Below, piece after piece: positions 1 through 12,680 of a stretch of 64,000 bases of DNA. The stretch covers positions 86,976,482 to 87,040,481 of the forward strand of contig JAMXBB010000007.1 in assembly GCA_024138015.1 (NCBI GenBank). Reading direction: 5' to 3'. Origin of the DNA: Lumnitzera littorea. Its lineage: Eukaryota > Streptophyta > Magnoliopsida > Myrtales > Combretaceae. Position 1 is the stretch's first letter; each line of letters starts with the position of its first letter. The notes under the pieces are model-generated. The model saw nothing but the letters and a program-made list of their open reading frames with translations, searched no databases and was not told the DNA's origin. Both the position numbers and the translations under genes were made by a program.

Positions 1-2444
1 AATTGAGGCGTCTAGCATGCGATCGACTTACAACCAGGAGTTGCGTTGCTAAACAAGCTTGCTTACAGGCTAATTCCTAAACAAGCCACCAAATTACAGA
101 GGCAAGTGGATGAGTTGATGAAGAAGGGGGGTGTGCGTGAATCCCTAAGCCCCTGTGCTGTATCAGCCTTATTAGTGTCGAAGAAATATGGGTCTTAGAA
201 GATGTGTGTGGATAGCTGAGCGATCAATCAAATCACCATCAAGTATAGGTATCCCATACCTAAGCTTGATGACATGCTAGATGAATTAAGCAAAGCAAAA
301 GTGTTCTTTAAGATCGACCTTAAAGCTAGGTACCATCAACTTTGAATGCATGAAGGCGATGAGTGGAAGACCACCTTTAAGACGCGACATGGTTTATATG
401 AATGGCTTGGAATGCCATTTGGACTGTCCAATGCGCTGAGCACATTTATGCGACTTATGAATCATGTGCTTCGAGAATTACTGGAAAGGTTTGTCGTAGT
501 TTATTTTAATGATATTCTATGCAAAACTCTGAGCTGAACAGCTTTACACTAATCTGAAGAAGTGTGACTTTTGCCGTTCCAAGGTAATCTTCTTGGGTTT
601 TGTTATGAGCAGAGGTGGTATTCAAGTTAATGAAGAGAAGATAAGAGTGATCATAGAATGGCTTGAGCCAACCTATTCTGCCGATGTGAGAAGTTTCCAC
701 GGCCTAGCATCATTATATCGTTGATTCATCAAGAACTTCAGTACAATTGTGGCCTCACCTACCGGACTCTCAAAGAAGAATGTTGAATTCAAATGGGGTG
801 AGAAAGAGAGGAGTTTTGAGGATGTGAAGGAGAAGCTAACTACAGCCTCCGTCTTAGCTTTACCAAGCTTTGATAAGGTATTTGAAGTAAAGTATGATGC
901 ATTCTGACTAGGCATAGGTGCTGTGCTGATGTAAGAAGGCCGACCCATTGCTTACTTCAGCAAAAAACTATGAGGAGCTACACTCAACTATTCCATCTAT
1001 GATAAGGAGTTCTACTCCTTAATCCAAGCCCTAACGGTGTGGCAACACTATCTGTAGCCCAAAGAATTTGTGATTTACACCAATCATGAATCCTTAAGAT
1101 ATCTAAAGAGCCAATTGAAATTGTCCCTGAGATAAGCCAAGTAGGTTGAGTTCATGGAGGGTTTTTCTTATATCGTAAAATACAAGAACGGAAAGAACAA
1201 TTTAACAGCCGATGCCCTATTGAGACGATATGCCCTCTTGATTGAGCTGCAGACGAGGCTACTTAGTTTTTCAACCACCGAGAATTTTTATGCTGAGGAT
1301 CCACACTTTCGTCCTATCTACGCCTATTGTAAGGAAGGATGGATACTAGATGACTATCACAGGGAGGACGGATACTTATTCAGGAAGAAAAGACTATGTA
1401 TCCCAGCCTGTTCTACGTGAGAACTACTAGTGCGTGAGGAACATGGAGAGGGATAACAGGACACTTTGGCCAACACCAAACTTATGAGGTACTATCCTCC
1501 AAATTCTTTTGGTTAAGGATGAAGAGAAATGTCCAATCCATGTTGGAAAAGCGAAGAGTTGAGCTGAGCAAGGACACTACCAACCTTTGGCGATCCCGGC
1601 CAAACCATGGTTCGAGCTGAGTATGGACTTCATGTTAAGATTACCGAGAACATCCTAAGGGAAGGACTCCACTATGATGGTTGTAGATCGATTTAGCAAG
1701 ATGACACATTTCGTGCCTTATTCCAAAACTAACAATGCTTCGGCAATCTCTTTTCTTTTCTTGTAAGAAATAATCAAGCTGCACGAAATTCCCAGGACCA
1801 TTGTTTTAGACCAAGACCTTAAGTTCATGAGCTACTTTTACAAGACATTGTAGAGGCGAATGGGAACCAAGCTATTGTACAGCACATCCTACCACCTATA
1901 GACCGAAGCTGTCAATAGAACCATAGGAACTTTGTTGTAGGTTGTTGTCAGACAAAATGCGGTTGACTAGGATTTATGCCTACCAATCATTGAGTTCACA
2001 TACAACAAGACCACCCATAGTGTAATAAGCATGTCTCTATTCGAGGTCACCTATGGGTTCAACCTTGAGCTGCCATTGGACTAAGTGCCTTGACCGATGC
2101 TTGATGATGACCGGCTAGCCGTTGAGAGAGTTGAGGCCATTAAAGCCATGCACTAGAAGGTTATAAAGTAACTAGGTCGAGCTAATATTAAGCTTGAGAA
2201 GTGAAGTTGAGGATGGAGGAAGAGAGAATTTCAACCAAGCGATTTGGTCTGGATATACCTCAACAAGGAACGATTCTCAAACTTGAGGAAGAGCAAGTCG
2301 TCTTTTAAGGCTAACAGACCTTTCAAAGTTCTTAAAAAGATCAACCTTAATGCCTATAGGATTGAATTGCCTGAAGGATATGGGGTCTTAGACTCCTTCA
2401 ACATTGTTGACCTCCAACCTTATACTCCCGAAGACAAGTAACCT
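1..2444 (+). pseudogene. Ty3/gypsy chromovirus-like pol remnant (RT, RNase H, integrase)
   Basis: The conceptual product is the C-terminal half of a Ty3/gypsy polyprotein: reverse transcriptase from the left edge to about 560, an RNase H region around 880-1220, an integrase core around 1620-2090, and the integrase C-terminal tail at 2244-2441. The RT palm reads VVVYFNDIL where the family normally has DD, so a catalytic aspartate is lost. Stops interrupt it every few hundred bases (for example after SKKYGS near 196 and after KTLS at 535) and frameshifts are present. The tail SFNIVDLQPYTPED is typical of plant chromovirus-type pol proteins, but no chromodomain is visible after it. The 5' part (gag, protease, 5' LTR) lies outside the window or is lost. 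It is a dead copy. Confidence 0.9.
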
Positions 2445-2892
2445 AGAGCTAAACAAGATTAATCCTAAATCTCAAACAACCTAAAGGCTATGATAGGGAT
2501 CAAGGACTGATTACATACTCCCAAGCTCGAGGGCTCTCTCAGATGGTTCGTCGAGCTATCCGAGGTGAGTTAAGCATCGAGGAGCAGTGCTTGCCTCAGT
2601 TCGATCTGCTAAGCTATTTCACTCTCCATGCCATCTAAGAGGTTGCCGAGGTGACCATCTAACATATCGAATCAAACCCTCCGCTATGTACTAGTCCAAG
2701 CGTTAAATCTGAATACAACAATCTCCTTGGTACCAAGGTTGAGCTGACAATTGTCAGGAGTTGACCATCTGAGGCTGACCCGAATGTGAGCCATTCCTGA
2801 GTTAACCCCAATCTTGCCCCAACAATTAGGGTGCGGAACTTTCGACGTCAAACATACCTGAATAAAGGCCTACCCTTACTTAGCTCATTATA
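2445..2892 (+). other. post-pol spacer of the 1-2444 element
   Basis: There is no usable reading frame and no repeat stands out. It lies between the end of pol and a possible LTR, so it is most simply the 3' untranslated part of the same decayed element. Confidence 0.4.
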
Positions 2893-3176
2893 TTGTTAGA
2901 ATCATAGAGTAAAATGTGTGCACGTGGTCCTTTTTGAAAACCATACTGTCCTTTTTGACAAAAGACGTTCGCTACGCATGATTTCTTATTTTCCCTGTAA
3001 ATTATTTTCCTTTTATTTAGCAAATAGGGATCCATTTTTGTAATTTTCTATAATGTAGAACTTGCCCTAATAGGGTACTATAAATAATTACTCAATGTAA
3101 TAGCCACAAGAGAATATACAAAAGAATACACTGAACCTTTTACCTTCTCTTGAGTTAAGTGTTCTTTTACTTATTC
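2893..3176 (+). repeat. possible LTR or LTR fragment
   Basis: It starts with TGTTAGAATC, contains a TATA-like ACTATAAATAAT near 3080, and is followed by CA-rich sequence resembling a transcription start and leader. The position 450 bp after a Ty3/gypsy pol end fits a 3' LTR. Only one copy is in the window and no TG...CA pair or TSD could be fixed, so the right edge is a guess. Confidence 0.35.
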
Positions 3177-4116
3177 TTGAGCTACTCTTTTTAGCCCATT
3201 CAAGTGTAGACTAGTGGTGAGTGACCTTCGGCTATACTTATGCGTCATATCAAGTGTAACATGAGCTCATGTAATGTATTTGTGCATCATATCCATTGTC
3301 AATGCATGAGAACCCTTGCTCACCCTTGACTGTCATTTACTTTTTTAGCCATCTTGTGGCTTGGAACTACCCCTTTGGTTAAGCATGATATTGGGTTCAT
3401 GTGTTCATTCACGAGTCTGTATTAAACTAGTTGGATGGCTTAAGCAAAAAGGGAGGTTCTAAGGGTAGCAAGGACGCATTTAGTGAAAGCTCCACTGGCG
3501 GGAAGGTAGAAGAGGCTATTGGAGATGTTGATCAAGGAGAGGAGGAGGCAGATTAGAATGTTGTAGTTGATTAGGCCGAAGTGGCCTTGGTTTTTATCTC
3601 TTTCTAATTTGGTTTCATTGTAACCATGTTAGGCGGTATGCCTTGAGTTACTCTTATATTCCAATGTGGACTAGTGGCGAGTAATCTCCAGCCATACTTA
3701 TGCGTCATATCAAGTGTAACTTGAGCTTGTGTAAGGCGTTGGTGCGGCATATCTATCATCGATGCATAGGAACCCCTGCTCACCCTCGACCATCATTTAC
3801 TTTTCGAGCTATCTTGTAGCTTGGACCTACCCCTTTGGTTACGCGTAATTTGGGTTCATGTATTCATCTATAAGTCCGTATCGAACTAGTTGGATGACCT
3901 CAAAGCTGTTGGCTCAAGCAAGAAGGGAGTTTCAAAGGGTAACAAGGACTTATTTGGTGAAAGCTCTACTGGTGGGTAGGTAGAAGAGGCTGTTGGAGAT
4001 GCTAATCAAGGAGAGGAGGAGGTAGATCAAAATGTTGTAGTTGATTAGGCCGAAGTGGCCTTGGTTTTTATCTCTTTCTATTTTGGTTTCATTGTAACCA
4101 TGTCAAGCGATGTGCC
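3177..4116. repeat. tandem duplication, unit about 470 bp, two copies
   Basis: Copy 1 (about 3177-3644) and copy 2 (about 3645-4116) run in parallel. Both contain GACTAGTGG (3209 and 3669), the ATACTTATGCGTCATATCAA block, a GGAGAGGAGGAGG block and GTTGTAGTTGATTAGGCCG, and both finish at GGTTTCATTGTAACCATGT. Spacing between matching words is 460-473 bp, so small indels have accumulated. No protein is recognised in either copy. It may be an untranslated or LTR segment of a retroelement. Confidence 0.8.
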
Positions 4117-5640
4117 TATTTTGTTCTTTTTTCTTTTAAGGGAAGGGAATAAGATGCCAATTCCCCTCGTCTATTGATGTAAAGATTCTCCATTTAATGA
4201 ATACAACTCACCCTATTTTCATTCTACGTTCTTTTTTCCCTATTTCCCTTCTTACCATATTGTTGTACTCATGATCTTGTTAGGAGCTAGGGCCAAACAA
4301 TCTTCACAAAATTTTTATAAGTGTTTGTATATGCTCGCTTCAAAGGTTGTTGGTGCCATTATGTAGGTTAGCTAGCTGATGCGACTCTTTAGGTAAGGTA
4401 CACTTGTTTGAATGTATCTTTGTTGAAGTCATGTGATATCTTGGGCAAGGCGCACATCTAGCAGTTGTACTATCTTAGGCAATGTGTCTTCTTAAAGCCA
4501 TTTAATGCTAATATGGTGCATTAACACCTTCACAGGGGTCGATTAGGCTCCCCCTTCTTGTAAGCTATCGAATAGATGCTATGTGGACGATTAGGATTAA
4601 TTTGAGCCCCTTAAATAAAGGGTACATAGGTCCTTCCTTACTGCATTAGTTAAGTGCTGCTTCAAGAGCTCTTAGCTACATTTTGTTTAACCATAAGTAA
4701 ATTGAAGGCAATCAAAGTGAGGAAGAGAGCGTATGAGTTTGAAAAGGAAACCCCTTTAGTGTTTCTCTTTAAGTTGTGATCATGAGGTATAGAGAGTCAC
4801 CTGGCATTAGGAGGTGTGTCTTGAGTAATGACCAAGAGGTGTATGCATGCCTCTTGATCAAGTCTCTGTTCGGGCCATAGTCGCCTATGCAAAGATGAGA
4901 CCATGGGTACATCTTCTTAGCTTGTTAAGGTGGTTCCATTACGGGGGTGCTTATCCATACGAGGTTGTAGGTGGAGCCTTCAAGTGTTGCCTTTTAAGCT
5001 CACATGTAAGCGAGGGTCACTACGGTGATTACGGCAGCAGAGAAGGCCTTTTTCCCTACCTTGATTTCTCAACTAGGGTAGCCCGAAGGGGCTTATTGGG
5101 ACATCCTCAAGCTCTCTTCATTGCTCTATAGGTAAACTAGATGGAGTAGCTGGATCAACTTTCATCAATCCCTCTAGGTTGCTTTCGTAGATGGTCGGCT
5201 CATCTAGGTGGAGCGGGGACCTTCCTTTAGGGCTATGGGGGCCCTGAGTGCCCGAAGCATAATCCAGCTAAAACTTAGGGATATAGTCATGTTTCTCCCA
5301 TTGCAAGCTGTGAGCTGATTTAAAGTTAAGCGTAGTTTCTCTTAAAGGAGCTCGATATGAATAGCCGAGTTAAAGTTGAGAGTAGACAAGAAGACTTATC
5401 CATAAGTAGTACAGTAGATATGGGCTTTATGTCCTTATAATTTTAATTTGTTGTTGTATGTATTTGGGGTCGAAATGCTGACCTGGGAAGTCTTCTAATC
5501 CTTTCTTAATTAATGAAATTCTTGTTTTCACATATGCTTGCTTATGTATTTTCGATTAGCTCACTCTTTCTTTTCCCTTTCACTTGTTGGTATGCTTTTA
5601 GTACACGAAAGTAATGAGAAGACTTGTATCAAAGGCCATG
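4117..5640. other. unassigned stretch, probably retroelement 3' region
   Basis: No recognisable gene. An open frame of 94 codons at 4847-5131 has no recognisable domain. The pyrimidine-rich run at 5564-5586 reads on the minus strand as a purine tract, in the place where element G should have its polypurine tract and 3' LTR. No match to the G 5' LTR at 11448 onwards could be found by eye, so the 3' LTR is not assigned. Confidence 0.3.
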
Positions 5641-5649
5641 AGTAGTCCT

Positions 5650-6020
5650 TAGTGTTAGTGTAGATACCAACATACAGCTTAAGGATGGTAATTGACTTGA
5701 GGTGAAGAGCTCAATGGGGATCGATGCTTGGGAATAGAGAGTAGCCTGCAATGTTAATATGGGTACTAATAAGGGTAAGTGCTCAAGGATGAAGATTGAC
5801 CTAAGGTGAAGAGCTCGACGGGGACCAGTACTTGGGAATGGGATGTAGCCTATGACATTAGTATTGGTACTAACTTAGGGCATGTATTGAGGGATAAGAA
5901 TTGACCCGAGGTAAGAGCTCGGCGGGGACCTATGCTCAGGAATGGGAAGTAGCTTGCAATGTTAGTGTCAGTACTAACTTGGGGCAAGTACCTAGGGATG
6001 AGAATTGACCCGAGGTTGAT
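5650..6020 (-). repeat. tandem repeat, 104-bp period, about 3.5 copies
   Basis: The word (G)AAGAGCTC followed by a GGGGA block recurs at 5704, 5808 and 5912, giving a period of 104 bp. Each unit also carries a GGTACTAA or similar word and an ATTGAC word. The array lies directly downstream, on the minus strand, of the pol end of element G (6131), which is the 3' untranslated region. Such arrays in the 3' UTR are a known trait of Tat/Ogre retrotransposons. Confidence 0.8.
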
Positions 6021-6130
6021 GCTTAGCGTAAGTTAGAGATATGGTAAAGAAGGTATGGACAAGTGTAAAGAACTCATTATTTCATTAATCATGGCAATGG
6101 TTATAGATATTTCCTAACATGTTACAGTAC

Positions 6131-9100
6131 TTAGTGGAAATACAGTCTTAGGTTGTTGGCATTCCATGCCTTAGGAATAGGTTGTCTATCTAAGGCTTCA
6201 ACTTGTAAGCTCTTCTCCCTGTGTCTTCTACTACTCATACTGGATCCTCCCAATTAGAAGCGAAGTTGCCCTATCCCTAAACTGAGCCGGTGGCTCTCAT
6301 TTTTTGTATACTAGGTCTCTAAGGTGGAAAATCTTATTCTTTACTTTTTGGTTGTAGTATCGGGCTGCTTACTGTTAGTATGCCACTATTTTGGCTTGTA
6401 TAATATCATGTACCTCCTTGATAGTGTCGAAGCTTACTTGGAAGGCCATGTGATTGGTGTTGATGTCAAAGTGCTAAACCCTACTGATAGGTAACTCTAA
6501 TTCAATTGGGAGGATGGCTTTTGTCCTGAATGCAAGAAGGAAAAGAGTTTTCCTAATAGAAGTCATGTGTGTTGTATGGTATCCCAAAAGTATGTTGGGG
6601 AGTTCATCAGCCCACCTACCTCCAGCTCACTTCACCCTTTTCTTGAGGCTATTGAGGAAAATCTTGTTGATTGCCTTAACTTAGCTGTTGGTCTAAGGGT
6701 AAGCGACCAAAGTGTAGCAAAGCTTGATGCCATGCTTGTCATAGAATTCCTTAAACTTGTTGCTATCGAATTGTTGTCCATTGTCAGTAATCAATCTATA
6801 TGTTACTCTAACGTAGAAGAGTATGTAGGTGAGTATAAATCCTTCTACAATCTGAGCTATGATGGTTGCTATGCCAGTGCTTCTATCCATTTAGTGAAGT
6901 AATCGATTGCTATCAAGATAAACTATTGACCTGACGATACCTTTGGAAGGGGTCTAAGGACATCTAATTCTTACTAGGCGAATGGCCATAACTTCGTTAG
7001 AAGATGCAGTTTGGAGCTTAAAGCGTGGTAATTGGGGCATGCTTTTGGCATTAGTAGCATCTTTGGACTAGGGCCTTTGTGTCTTCTTTCATTGTCTACT
7101 AGTGATAGCCTAGCTACAGAGCTTAGATGTATAAAGCCTGAGATTAGATGCAATTGTTACATATCCCCAAATGAAGTTCCTTTAGGGTATAGGCATCATG
7201 TTCCTTTTTTAGGCATCTTAACAACAAGATGCTTTGTCTTTGCCGATACAATACATCATCAATTAAGGTATAGTTAGTTGAGGCGTAATGTTATGAATCA
7301 TGACCAAGAACAAACAAAGCCAGTCACTGGATGGGTCTAAGCTTGTAGAAAGCTTGAAAAGGGTTAATAGGGAAAGGTGTGAAAGGGGAAAATGAAGAGT
7401 GAAATAGTAAGCAAAACCCACAAATAGCTCTAGAAGATATAATGCACCAATAGAACTTTTGAGGACTTACGGCACAATTCATATGACGTATGAATTGGTC
7501 CAATGAGGTTACTCGGCACCTATCCTTGCTTAAGAGAAAGGATAAGAGTAATGCTGATAGTAAACAAACAGTGTTTACGCAAGGAAGAAAAGTACTCAAG
7601 TATATTGAAGGTAATTTGATGATTTACAACAATAAGTACAAGGGTATTTACACTCATAGGTTAGGTAATTTGATGATTTACAACAATAAGTACAAGGGTA
7701 TTTATACTCATAGGTTAGGGCAAGTTGCCCAAAAGGGAAAAGACAAAAAGGACATTTCCATATAAGTATGTTGAGCTCTAGTTGTAACTCATCTACTATA
7801 GTATATTCTGTTATAAAGTCTGAGAATCTATGCCTTAATTGCCTGTCTAAGGTAGAATTGGACTCCATAGGCGTTAAGCACGAGGTAGTATTTCGTCATT
7901 CAGCTCGAGGCATTAGGCTTTTAAAGAATAGCTCTAAGTGGTTGGTCAATTAGCACAATGATTAGGTAGGCCTAGAAGTATGGTCTGAGTGTTCATGCGG
8001 TAATGACTACTACTAAGGCAAACTTCTGAACCTTCATGTATCTTATCTCTAGCCCTTAGATGTGGCTAATGTAGTATACAAGCTTGTATTCTTGTCCTTC
8101 AGCTCAGACGAGAACTAAAGATTGTGTTTTTTCACTAATGGTAAGGTAGAGGTATAACTCTTCACTAGGTATGGGCTTAGAAAGCATTGATAAGCTTTCT
8201 AAGAAGTCCTTAAGGTTGTCAAAGGCTTTTTGACATGTGGTTGTCCATTTGAATTTGGAAGGGTTCTTAAGTAATTTGAAGAATTTTGAGTTCTTATTAG
8301 TGCTCTTTGACATGAATTTGTTTAGGGTAGTGATTCTTCCAATTAGGCACTCAACCTCCTTTATGATTTTGGAGGCCTACATGTCTTGAATTGCTTTAAT
8401 CTTGTTGAGGTTAGCTTCGATTCCTCGTTTTGTGACCATGAAACCAAGGACCTTCCTACATGAAACCTTAAAGATACACTTCTAGGGGTTTAACTTCATT
8501 CAGTAGTAGCAGTGTTTAGAATGTTTCTCGAAGGTCTTTAATGTAGCCTTTCCTGTCTTTGCTTTTCACAATCATGTCATCTATATAGACTTTGATGTTC
8601 TTACTGATTTGTGGCTAAAATATTAAGGTGATGAGCCTTTGATATGTCACAATAGTATTCTTCAAGCCAAAGGGCATAAACTTATAATAGTAAGTTTTAA
8701 TGTCTATAATGAAAGAGGTGTGGACCTCATCTTCAGGAGCGATTTAGATTAGGTTATATCCCAAGTAAGCATCCATGAAGCTAAGTAATGCATGTCTAGA
8801 CGTCCAATCGACAAGTTAGTTGATACGAGGGAGAGGAAAATAGTCTTTAGGGTAAGCTTTTATTGAGGTTAGTGTGGTTTATGCACATTCGCCATTTGCG
8901 GTTGGCATTGCGCTTCGGGGCAATATGTCATTTCTTTTGCTTAACTGGTCAGATTGTAGGATCAACATTAAGGTGATGAGTAGCCTCAAGGTTGTTGATG
9001 ATCCTAGGTATGTTTTTCGGTACAGATACATATACGTTTCTGTTTTGTTTAAGAAATTCGGTGAGATTGACTTTTTCATCATTAGGCAACTTTGCCCCGA

Positions 9101-9650
9101 TTTTTGTGGTCATTCTTAAGGTATTTGTGAGCTGAATTTCTTCGGTTTTCTCAATTGGCTCTCACTACAATGCTAGAGCTAGGGTGGTAGTGGACTTTAT
9201 GTTCATGACATTCTCTTTAGTTTAGGCTTTGAGGTAAAGGGATTTGGATAACTTTTGGTCCCCTTGGGCTTCGTCAAGTTCGGTTGATGTCATGAATTTT
9301 GCTTTTAGGCACCTTTCGCTAATGAGCATATCAAACTTTGTAATACTCGGCCTACCTAGAATTACATTGTATGGTGATCAATGATCGACGATGAGGAAAT
9401 CAATAAACTGTGTGGTGACGTATTCATTGTCACCCAATCACACTAAGAGAGTAATGATTCCTTTGGATGGTACGAGTTTTCCTCTCCCGAAACCTATGAG
9501 GTCATGCTTATACAATTGTAAGGGTTCATCTAACTAGTCCTTCATTTGCTCATAGGCATTGTAGAAGAGTATATTTGCTAAGCTACCACTCTTGATGAAT
9601 GTTTTGGGAATGGCAAAGTAACCTATTTCAATGTTTATTATGAGAGAATC
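6131..9650 (-). pseudogene. Tat-lineage Ty3/gypsy pol remnant (element G)
   Basis: Minus-strand remnants occur in polyprotein order. A protease-like segment lies near 9530-9610, reading FIKSGSLANILF with Lys in place of the catalytic Asp (codon 9591-9593). RT has an intact YIDDM at 8573-8587. The RT thumb and RNase H entry are at 8104-8313 (ending LYLTISEK...LVLV), and RNase H continues to about 7790. The integrase core is at 6690-7000 (ITDNGQQFDS). The C-terminal tail ends in NANNLRLYFH before a stop at 6131-6133. The integrase catalytic Glu position appears to be Lys (VKAINK). Many stops and frameshifts are present. The segment 7300-7770 does not read as pol, and no second (archaeal-type) RNase H is visible. 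This copy is inactive. Confidence 0.88.
7611..7718. repeat. 54-bp tandem duplication
   Basis: GTAATTTGATGATTTACAAC starts at 7611 and again at 7665, and the two 54-bp copies differ at about one base. It sits in the part of element G pol (7300-7770) that does not translate as any retroelement domain, so it may belong to inserted or rearranged DNA. Confidence 0.9.
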
Positions 9651-11411
9651 TCTATGGGGGAAATCAACACCCTACTCATCTTCCATGGTGAAGTTGATCA
9701 TCATGTCTATCTTTGGCTTTTTAATATGAATAAGGTATATCTCGTGCTGAGCTATCATGGTCACAATGTTCAAGAAGAGGCTAAGGCCTCCGAATATGGT
9801 GTTTACGTACCCTCATTGTCCCTAGCAATTTTGGTCATTAATAGACATATCATTTTGCTCGTTTGTTGTTGCTATTATGCTTGTTGGTACTATTCTACTC
9901 GACGGCATTGGGTTGGCCACTATATTTGGTTCCTCTCGTCCACTATGAGATGGTCGATGCTACCTTTGCAAACAAAGCCTTTGATCGCATTTTTGAGGTG
10001 ACGACATTCATATGTATTGTGGCTATGCACTTGGTGTTAATCACAAAATTGACTTAAGTTTGCTGCTTCGAGGGTTTTACAAACATTTAGTGTTCGTGGG
10101 AGTTGTTGCTTGACCTCATACATGATCTCCATAAGAGGTCTATTGAGGGGTATATACGAGGAGTAATTTTGAAAATTTTGTCTCTCTCGTCTATCCTTTA
10201 CTAAGGACTGTAGCTTAGGTTCCTTAGGCCCTAAGCGGTCTTTCACCAACCCATGGGTGTTGTTGTCAACCTTGAATCACGCTCTAATGGCATCCTATTA
10301 AGCTATGTACTTCTTGGCTACCTACATAAACTCATCTATGGACTTAGGCTTGTTTAATGAGACCGCATCGAACAGTCTTCCTTGGGATCTATTCCAATGG
10401 TAAGGGTTTGTAAGGCCATTCCAATATTAAGCTTAGATACTTGTAGCTTTGTACGATTGAAGCACTTGAGATATGCCAACATGGTTTCGTTTAGTGACTG
10501 CCTTACATTGTAAAGTATGGAGGAGTCCCTTCTTGGGACCTTAGAACTTAGGCAATGCTGCTAAAACTTCCCTCTTAGGTCGTCGAATGATGCGATGGAG
10601 CCATCAGGCAAGGTGTTAAACCAAAGCAAGGTAACTTTTGCTAATGTATTAGGAAAAGCCTTGCACATAATTGCATTGGAGAAGTTGTGAAGGCTCATCA
10701 TGGTTCAGAAATGGACGAGGTGATCATTTAAGTCGGTAGTTTCATCATAGGTGTTAAGCTGTAGTAGTCTTGCACATGCAAGTAGTGTTTCTTTTAGGAT
10801 TGGGAGGATAAATGGGCTCTTTGTTGTTGTGAAACACAATGCACAAGCAAATGACTTCACTTTCTTTTAGTTATGTACACTAGAAGTGTGACGAATGTGT
10901 TTGTCTAGTTCTTGGATATTTGTGTCCTTGAAGGCTTTCGGTGTCTGCTTTAGGGATAAGTAGTCAACTAGTTTACTTGTAGCTATGTCCTTGCCTTATG
11001 TGTACATTTTACCATGATTGCAATTTAGCTAATTGTGTAGGATTTTAGGAGCCTGCTAGTTGTTCCGAGTTTAGTCACATGAATGCACCAGGTGTATGGT
11101 TCATATGTCGTAATGTTTACTTAGTTCAGAGGTGGAACTAATAATTACCTCCTCTTTGGGGCATTTGTGGGACGTGTTTTGAGCATTACAACATCTCTAT
11201 GCAAGGCCACATTGAACTCCTAGGTCCTTTTATTTTCTTTGAGCATTTGTTGAACAAGGAGTTTGAGCCATTAAACCTTAGAAGTTTGAGCTTCTGGTAG
11301 TAAGGGCATTGCTACTTACTGCAATGGAAGCGTTGGGTTGCCATCATCTAGTTGCAATGTGGTAGCATCGCTTAAATGTGAGGCATGTGGGTTGTTTTTG
11401 CTTCTATCCAT
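9651..11411 (-). pseudogene. Tat-lineage gag remnant (element G)
   Basis: The minus-strand start codon is at 11409-11411 and opens MDRSKNNPHAS. The capsid-like core, read from about 10735 down to 10540, gives a segment with MCKAFPNTLAK and WFNTLPDGSI, which is the conserved plant gypsy gag core. Several stops and frame changes break it. It leads into the protease remnant near 9600. Gag would form the virus-like particle core of the element, but this copy cannot make it. Confidence 0.8.
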
Positions 11412-11447
11412 TTTATGTGTAGTAGCTTGAAAATGTAGATGCTAAAA

Positions 11448-12450
11448 TGTTAGTGTTCGGACTAACTTCAATAGATATTACTAGATGAATCTTGATGTGA
11501 GTTGGATTCAATAAGTTCTTAGCTCTCAGCGACCTATAAGAAAGCTTCTTATGGGTAGTTCCACGAAGGCCCTCCAACGCTCAAGTCAACAAGGAGGACA
11601 ATAAGAGAAGAAAGGAAACTCAAGTGGACGAGCACTAAAATCCCAACTGGAAAATGCTCGCTAGTTGTGGGTATGTGTTTAAGTGCTGTATTGCGAGTTC
11701 TTAGTCTAAAGGTAGAGAAATAGGATCCAATCTTTTACCTGTCAACTACCTTTTAGTATTTATAGTGAGGGGAAGTACAACTACCTAGATGTGTGTTGAT
11801 TCAGGGTTCGTGCATACTAGTAACCGATGGGAGGACATGCGCTGCAAGGTTGTCGAGGTAGCTTTAAGAGTTGGTTGGCCATGACTATGCCAACAGCTAT
11901 GTTTGTGAATGGCTGGTTTGGCATCCTCAAAAGATGTCAGATAGATTGACCATACCTTAGATGTTAGATGGATCGATCGTACCATAGATATCAGATGGTA
12001 ATTAATGAATTGGAGACAGAGCACCAAGTATAGCTATTGAGGATTTACGTTTGGCAGATTAAGTGGCCTGTTAATGGCGAACTAGGAATCGGGGGGCTCG
12101 TGTGCTTAAGAGCATCCTCGCTTATAGAGGTTAAGCAGATGGAAATAAGGGCTCCCCACACTTCAAGCTTGGTCGATCTATTGCTATGGTTCCCGTACAT
12201 CAGGAGGAGGATTTTGGCCTTATGCCTGCCATAGTGCTTGTCCGGGTCCTCAGAAGGGCAGCTTCTAATACGCTCTTCTTAGGGTTCGAGTTGAGAGAAG
12301 GGTCTAAGTAGGTTGGGACACACAGAAGGTAAGAGGAAGAGAGAAGGGTAATGATCCCCTTCCTGAGATGATGGACATTTACCAAAATTGGACCTCGAGT
12401 CGAATGTGAATGAGGCATCAACACTTGGCAAAGATGAAACTTTCATGAAT
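11448..12450 (-). repeat. 5' LTR of element G, right edge unresolved
   Basis: On the plus strand the LTR reads from TGTTAGTGTTCGG at 11448, just beyond the gag start codon and a decayed primer-site stretch. It contains CTCCAACGCTCAAGTCA at 11574-11590, a word typical of Tat LTRs, and a minus-strand TATA (ACTATAAATACT) near 11757-11768. The far edge could not be fixed; no TG/CA end or TSD was found between 12450 and 12680, and no gene is seen in that remainder. Confidence 0.55.
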
Positions 12451-12680
12451 AACATCTTTATAAGAATCTTGTCACTGATGTTTAGTCAAACATATTAATC
12501 ATATTCATTTAACTTACGAAGCCAGGCCTTCGATGGTGTAAATAGATTTCTCCTATTCTATCCTTCTACTTATGTTTTCAACTTTGCTTCTATTCTTGTT
12601 TACTTATGGTTTACTTCTACCTATAACCTACTTAGTAAACATAGTACTATTGATTTGCTTCTACAGTAAAAAGGGATAGC

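Noticed and set aside
4847..5131. 94-codon open frame (+)
   Set aside because: No domain, no neighbours of a gene and surrounded by retroelement debris; treated as chance.
4300..5640. A 3' LTR of element G
   Set aside because: Expected by position, but no stretch matching 11448-12450 could be found by eye.
6567..6902. 111-codon open frame (+)
   Set aside because: It is the antisense shadow of the element G integrase read on the minus strand.
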